DNA of 8,191 nucleotides. Origin: an uncultured Bacteroidota bacterium. Its GTDB lineage: Bacteria > Bacteroidota > Bacteroidia > Chitinophagales > Chitinophagaceae. Where the stretch lies: NCBI GenBank assembly GCA_903944755.1, contig CAJATB010000062.1:1-8191 (forward strand), in the 5' to 3' direction. Of this stretch, positions 5,952 through 8,191 are shown piece by piece (the stretch's first letter is position 1; every line of letters starts with the position of its first letter). The notes under the pieces are model-generated. The model was not told the DNA's origin and did no database searches. It saw only the letters and a list, made by a program, of their open reading frames with translations. The position numbers were made by a program, and so were the translations under genes.

Positions 5952-7580
5952 ATGGCAGAAGTTATCTTAATGCCCCGCTTGAGCGATACAATGACCGAAG
6001 GAGTTATAGCGGCATGGCATAAAAAAGTGGGAGATACCGTTAATAAAGGTGATATATTAACCGAAATTGAAACAGACAAAGCTACCATGGAGTTGGAGAG
6101 TTACCAAAATGGTACACTTTTGCATATTGGAACGCCACGTGGTGGGAAATTACAAGTAAATGACTTGCTTGCTATTATTGGTAAGGAAGGAGAAGATATC
6201 ACTGCATTGGTTGCTCAGCATGCTGTAGGCGTTGCGGCACCTTCAGTAGCAGAAGTGGCACCTGCTTCAACACCAATTACTACCTCCCCTGAAGCACCTG
6301 CTAATGCAATCGATTTCAGTGCGATGGAAGAAGTAGTGTTAATGCCAAGGCTTAGTGACACGATGACGGAAGGTGTTATTGCTAGTTGGCAAAAAAAGGT
6401 AGGTGATGCTGTAAAAAAGGGCGAAGTGTTAGCTGATATTGAAACTGATAAAGCTACCATGGAATTAGAATCGTATAAGGATGGAATTTTATTATACCAA
6501 GGGGCACAAGCAGGTGAAAAAATACTAGTAAATGATTTACTATGTATTATTGGACCTGCAGGAATGGATATAAAACCAATAGTAGATGGATTAAAAGGAA
6601 GCGCTTTAAAAGTAGCAACACCAACTCCAGCAGCTATTGCTTCAGCACCTTTAACTACCTCCGCTCCAGTTGCTGCAACTACAAATGCTACAACTGTTGT
6701 AAATCAGGGCAGAATTTTTGCTTCTCCATTGGCGAAGAAAATAGCACAAGAAAAGGGTATTGATTTAAAATATGTGAAGGGTACTGGCGAACAAGGTAGA
6801 ATTACTAGGGTTGATTTGGAGACTTATACACCCTCTACTAGTTCGTCAACCAATGCAGTAGTCAATTCAAGTGCAGCACCATTTGTGGCAGTAGGCCAGG
6901 TGAGTTTTATAGACACGCCGGTTTCTCAAATGCGTAAAACTATTGCTAGGCGTTTAAGTGAAAGTTTGTTTACAGCACCTCATTTTTACTTAACCATGAA
7001 AATTAACATGGACGCAGCTATAGCAGCACGTACTATGGTAAATGAAACGGCTCCAGTAAAAATTAGTTTCAATGATTTTATAGTAAAAGCGGTGGCTTTA
7101 TCGTTAAAACAGCACCCTAAAGTAAATAGCAGCTGGATGGGTGATTTTATTCGGGAGAACCACCATGTAAATATTGGTATTGCAGTGGCGGTAGAGGAAG
7201 GTTTACTTGTTCCTGTATTACGTTTTGCAGATACTTTATCATTAAGCCAAATTAGCGTTTCGGTTAAAGAATTTGCTAAAAAGGCAAAAGATAAGAAATT
7301 ACAGCCTGCCGATTGGGAGGGTAGTACATTTACTATCTCCAATTTGGGCATGTTTGGAATAGATCAATTCACGGCAATTATTAACCCTCCAGATGCTTGT
7401 ATTTTAGCGGTTGGTGGGATAGCACAGGAGCCAATTGTAAAAAATGGCCAAGTCGTTCCTGGAAATGTAATGAACGTTACATTAAGTTGTGATCACCGTG
7501 TAGTAGATGGTGCAACTGGGGCTGCATTCTTACAAACATTAAAAAATTTATTAGAACAACCATTAAGAATGTTCATCTAG
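5952..7580 (+). CDS. pdhC: Pyruvate dehydrogenase complex E2, dihydrolipoamide acetyltransferase, two lipoyl domains
   Basis: A 542-residue E2 core subunit that moves acetyl groups from the E1-bound intermediate via lipoyl-lysine to CoA. Two lipoyl domains (about 3-85 and 127-210) each carry the lipoylation motif ETDKATMELES, with target lysines Lys43 and Lys167. They are joined by Ala/Pro/Thr/Ser-rich flexible linkers (about 90-125 and 215-250). A peripheral-subunit-binding domain follows: RIFASPLAKKIAQEKGIDL, then VKGTGEQGRITRVDLETY, about 254-292. The catalytic acyltransferase domain (about 318-542) shows TISNLGMFG at 461-469 (Ser463) and the active-site CDHRVVDG at 513-520 (His515, Asp519). 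The MPRLSDTMTEG lipoyl start and the ASPLAKKIA peripheral-subunit-binding domain favour the pyruvate complex over the 2-oxoglutarate or branched-chain complexes. The E1 and E3 genes are not in the window. A strong terminator follows. No Shine-Dalgarno precedes the ATG. Confidence 0.94.
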   Translation: MAEVILMPRLSDTMTEGVIAAWHKKVGDTVNKGDILTEIETDKATMELESYQNGTLLHIGTPRGGKLQVNDLLAIIGKEGEDITALVAQHAVGVAAPSVAEVAPASTPITTSPEAPANAIDFSAMEEVVLMPRLSDTMTEGVIASWQKKVGDAVKKGEVLADIETDKATMELESYKDGILLYQGAQAGEKILVNDLLCIIGPAGMDIKPIVDGLKGSALKVATPTPAAIASAPLTTSAPVAATTNATTVVNQGRIFASPLAKKIAQEKGIDLKYVKGTGEQGRITRVDLETYTPSTSSSTNAVVNSSAAPFVAVGQVSFIDTPVSQMRKTIARRLSESLFTAPHFYLTMKINMDAAIAARTMVNETAPVKISFNDFIVKAVALSLKQHPKVNSSWMGDFIRENHHVNIGIAVAVEEGLLVPVLRFADTLSLSQISVSVKEFAKKAKDKKLQPADWEGSTFTISNLGMFGIDQFTAIINPPDACILAVGGIAQEPIVKNGQVVPGNVMNVTLSCDHRVVDGATGAAFLQTLKNLLEQPLRMFI

Positions 7581-7592
7581 TAAATGCATGGC

Positions 7593-7610
7593 TAGTTTAT
7601 ACATAAACTA
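7593..7610 (+). repeat. Short AT-rich inverted repeat after E2
   Basis: TAGTTTA (7593-7599) and TAAACTA (7604-7610) form a perfect 7-bp inverted repeat with a 4-nt loop TACA, 13 bp after the E2 stop and followed by ATTTTATATA. It could be a minor 3'-end hairpin upstream of the main terminator, or chance in AT-rich sequence. Confidence 0.35.
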
Positions 7611-7634
7611 ATTTTATATAATTTGCAGTATAAT

Positions 7635-7665
7635 AAAAAAACCAACGTAAGCGTTGGTTTTTTTT
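7635..7665 (+). terminator. Rho-independent terminator of the E2 gene
   Basis: The stem CCAACG (7642-7647) pairs with CGTTGG (7652-7657) around the loop TAAG. It is flanked by seven A residues (7635-7641) and eight T residues (7658-7665), so the stem can extend to 13 bp and ends in a U-tract. It lies about 55 bp after the E2 stop codon. The symmetric A and T runs would also let it act on minus-strand transcripts. Confidence 0.92.
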
Positions 7666-7782
7666 GTAAGGGAGGATTAATCAAATACAAACTTAATAAA
7701 GAGATACGATTGTATTTTATTATTTAAAAAACATAATAGTAATTTTGGTTGCATTTAGGTGTCATTTGTTTGATGCTAGTCC

Positions 7783-7834
7783 AAAAAAAAATCTCGTCCC
7801 GTCACGCTTATTGCGGGACGGGACGAGATTTTTT
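7783..7834 (-). terminator. Long GC-rich hairpin terminator of the Lys/Ala-rich protein gene
   Basis: A 13-bp perfect arm (7791-7803, ATCTCGTCCCGTC) pairs with 7817-7829. Inside, CGC/GCG (7805-7807 with 7813-7815) adds three pairs after an A/G mismatch and closes a TTATT loop. Outside, A residues 7786-7790 pair with T residues 7830-7834. Read on the minus strand, the hairpin begins about 17 bp after the stop at 7852-7854 and ends in eight U residues, which is a textbook terminator. It may also act on plus-strand transcripts passing the first terminator. The arms are much more GC-rich than the surrounding DNA. Confidence 0.88.
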
Positions 7835-7851
7835 AGCGTCAACTATTTAAA

Positions 7852-8191
7852 CTAGTCTACTGGTGTATTATCTGTAGCAGGCTCTGTAAAAAGTGATTGA
7901 GGTGTTGCAGGCGCTACAACTGGCGCTGGGGCTGCTACTGCAACAGGTGTTGCTTTTTTAATAATTCTCTTTTTCTTAGGTGTTGCTTTTTTTATTACTA
8001 CTGCAACTGGTGCAGGAGCAGCTTTTTTAGCAGCTACTTTCTTCGCTGGTGCTTTTTTTGCCACCGCTTTTTTAGCGACAACTTTTTTTGCAGGAGCAGC
8101 TTTTTTAGCAGCTACTTTTTTCTTTGCAACTACTTTCTTTGCTGGTGCTTTTTTTGCCACAACTTTTTTTGCAGGAGCAGCTTTTTTAGCA
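7852..8191 (-). CDS. Lys/Ala/Pro-repeat histone-H1-like basic protein, N-terminus cut by window edge
   Basis: The frame runs from the stop at 7852-7854 leftwards in the protein to the right edge (112 visible residues) with no stop and no ATG, so the 5' end is outside the window. A GTG at 8158-8160 lies in the middle of the repeat and reads as an internal Val. The visible N-terminal two-thirds is built from KKAPAKK, VAKK and KKAAPAKK units with almost no other residue types. Then come KKATPKKKRIIKKATP, a Val/Ala/Pro-rich stretch, and an end PQSLFTEPATDNTPVD that is mildly acidic. Such tails resemble eukaryotic H1, bacterial Hc1/HctB and AlgP-type proteins, which bind DNA through lysine charge; a nucleoid-associated role is inferred from composition only. 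An unrelated folded domain with a KAP tail could lie upstream. The gene ends at a strong hairpin terminator. Confidence 0.75.
   Translation of the reverse strand, partial: AKKAAPAKKVVAKKAPAKKVVAKKKVAAKKAAPAKKVVAKKAVAKKAPAKKVAAKKAAPAPVAVVIKKATPKKKRIIKKATPVAVAAPAPVVAPATPQSLFTEPATDNTPVD
8045..8191 (-). repeat. Direct repeats encoding the KKAPAKK-type units
   Basis: The 20-bp stretch at 8045-8064 recurs exactly at 8141-8160 (offset 96 bp, 32 codons). The 31-bp stretch at 8080-8110 recurs exactly at 8161-8191 (offset 81 bp, 27 codons). The two copies differ by a 15-bp in-frame block that is present between the two segments in the left copy and absent in the right one. All offsets are multiples of three, so the reading frame is preserved. 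This points to slippage or unequal recombination expanding and contracting the coding repeat. The array reaches the window edge, so its full size is unknown. Confidence 0.8.

Noticed and set aside
6215..6763. Small overlapping frames on both strands within the E2 gene (also 6986-7351)
   Set aside because: They shadow the lipoyl, linker and catalytic coding sequence and encode no recognisable protein.
8158..8160. GTG as start of the Lys/Ala-rich protein
   Set aside because: The same repeat continues in frame upstream to the window edge without a stop, so this is an internal Val codon.
8045..8191. CRISPR-like or non-coding tandem repeat array
   Set aside because: Repeat spacings are multiples of three and encode KKAPAKK-type units in one open frame; there are no unique spacers.

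Overview
The window looks like an AT-rich piece of chromosome from a member of the Bacteroidota, possibly Chitinophagales (the order is a guess). The evidence is a GldB gliding-type lipoprotein, a DUF1343/NamZ-like secreted protein, start codons preceded by A/T-rich sequence without Shine-Dalgarno motifs, and a match to the Bacteroidota promoter element TAnnTTTG ahead of the isocitrate dehydrogenase gene. Gene content is mostly housekeeping. I found no phage, transposon, CRISPR, tRNA or rRNA signal.

Layout from left to right. A minus-strand pair occupies 1-2734: nadE (glutamine-dependent NAD+ synthetase), followed downstream by a secreted DUF1343/NamZ-like peptidoglycan hydrolase that runs off the left edge. 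gldB starts divergently 55 bp from nadE and ends 7 bp from the convergent apaG. A 182-bp divergent region separates apaG from a plus-strand isocitrate dehydrogenase gene. That enzyme is of the Thermus type with an extra C-terminal domain, but it carries NAD+-type cofactor residues. Next on the plus strand is the E2 subunit (dihydrolipoamide acetyltransferase, two lipoyl domains) of the pyruvate dehydrogenase complex. A 271-bp gene-free stretch (7581-7851) holds a canonical terminator for E2 and a long GC-rich hairpin that terminates a minus-strand gene. That last gene encodes a Lys/Ala/Pro-repeat, histone-H1-like protein and runs off the right edge.

Three genes share a metabolic theme: NadE makes NAD+, isocitrate dehydrogenase probably reduces it in the TCA cycle, and E2 produces the acetyl-CoA feeding that cycle. 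They sit in separate transcription units, so this is not evidence of a dedicated system. GldB, NamZ and the KAP-repeat protein concern the envelope or nucleoid. I see no convincing undescribed system. The points most worth checking are the cofactor signature of the isocitrate dehydrogenase, the GC-rich palindrome at 7786-7834, and the repeat-rich basic protein at the right edge.
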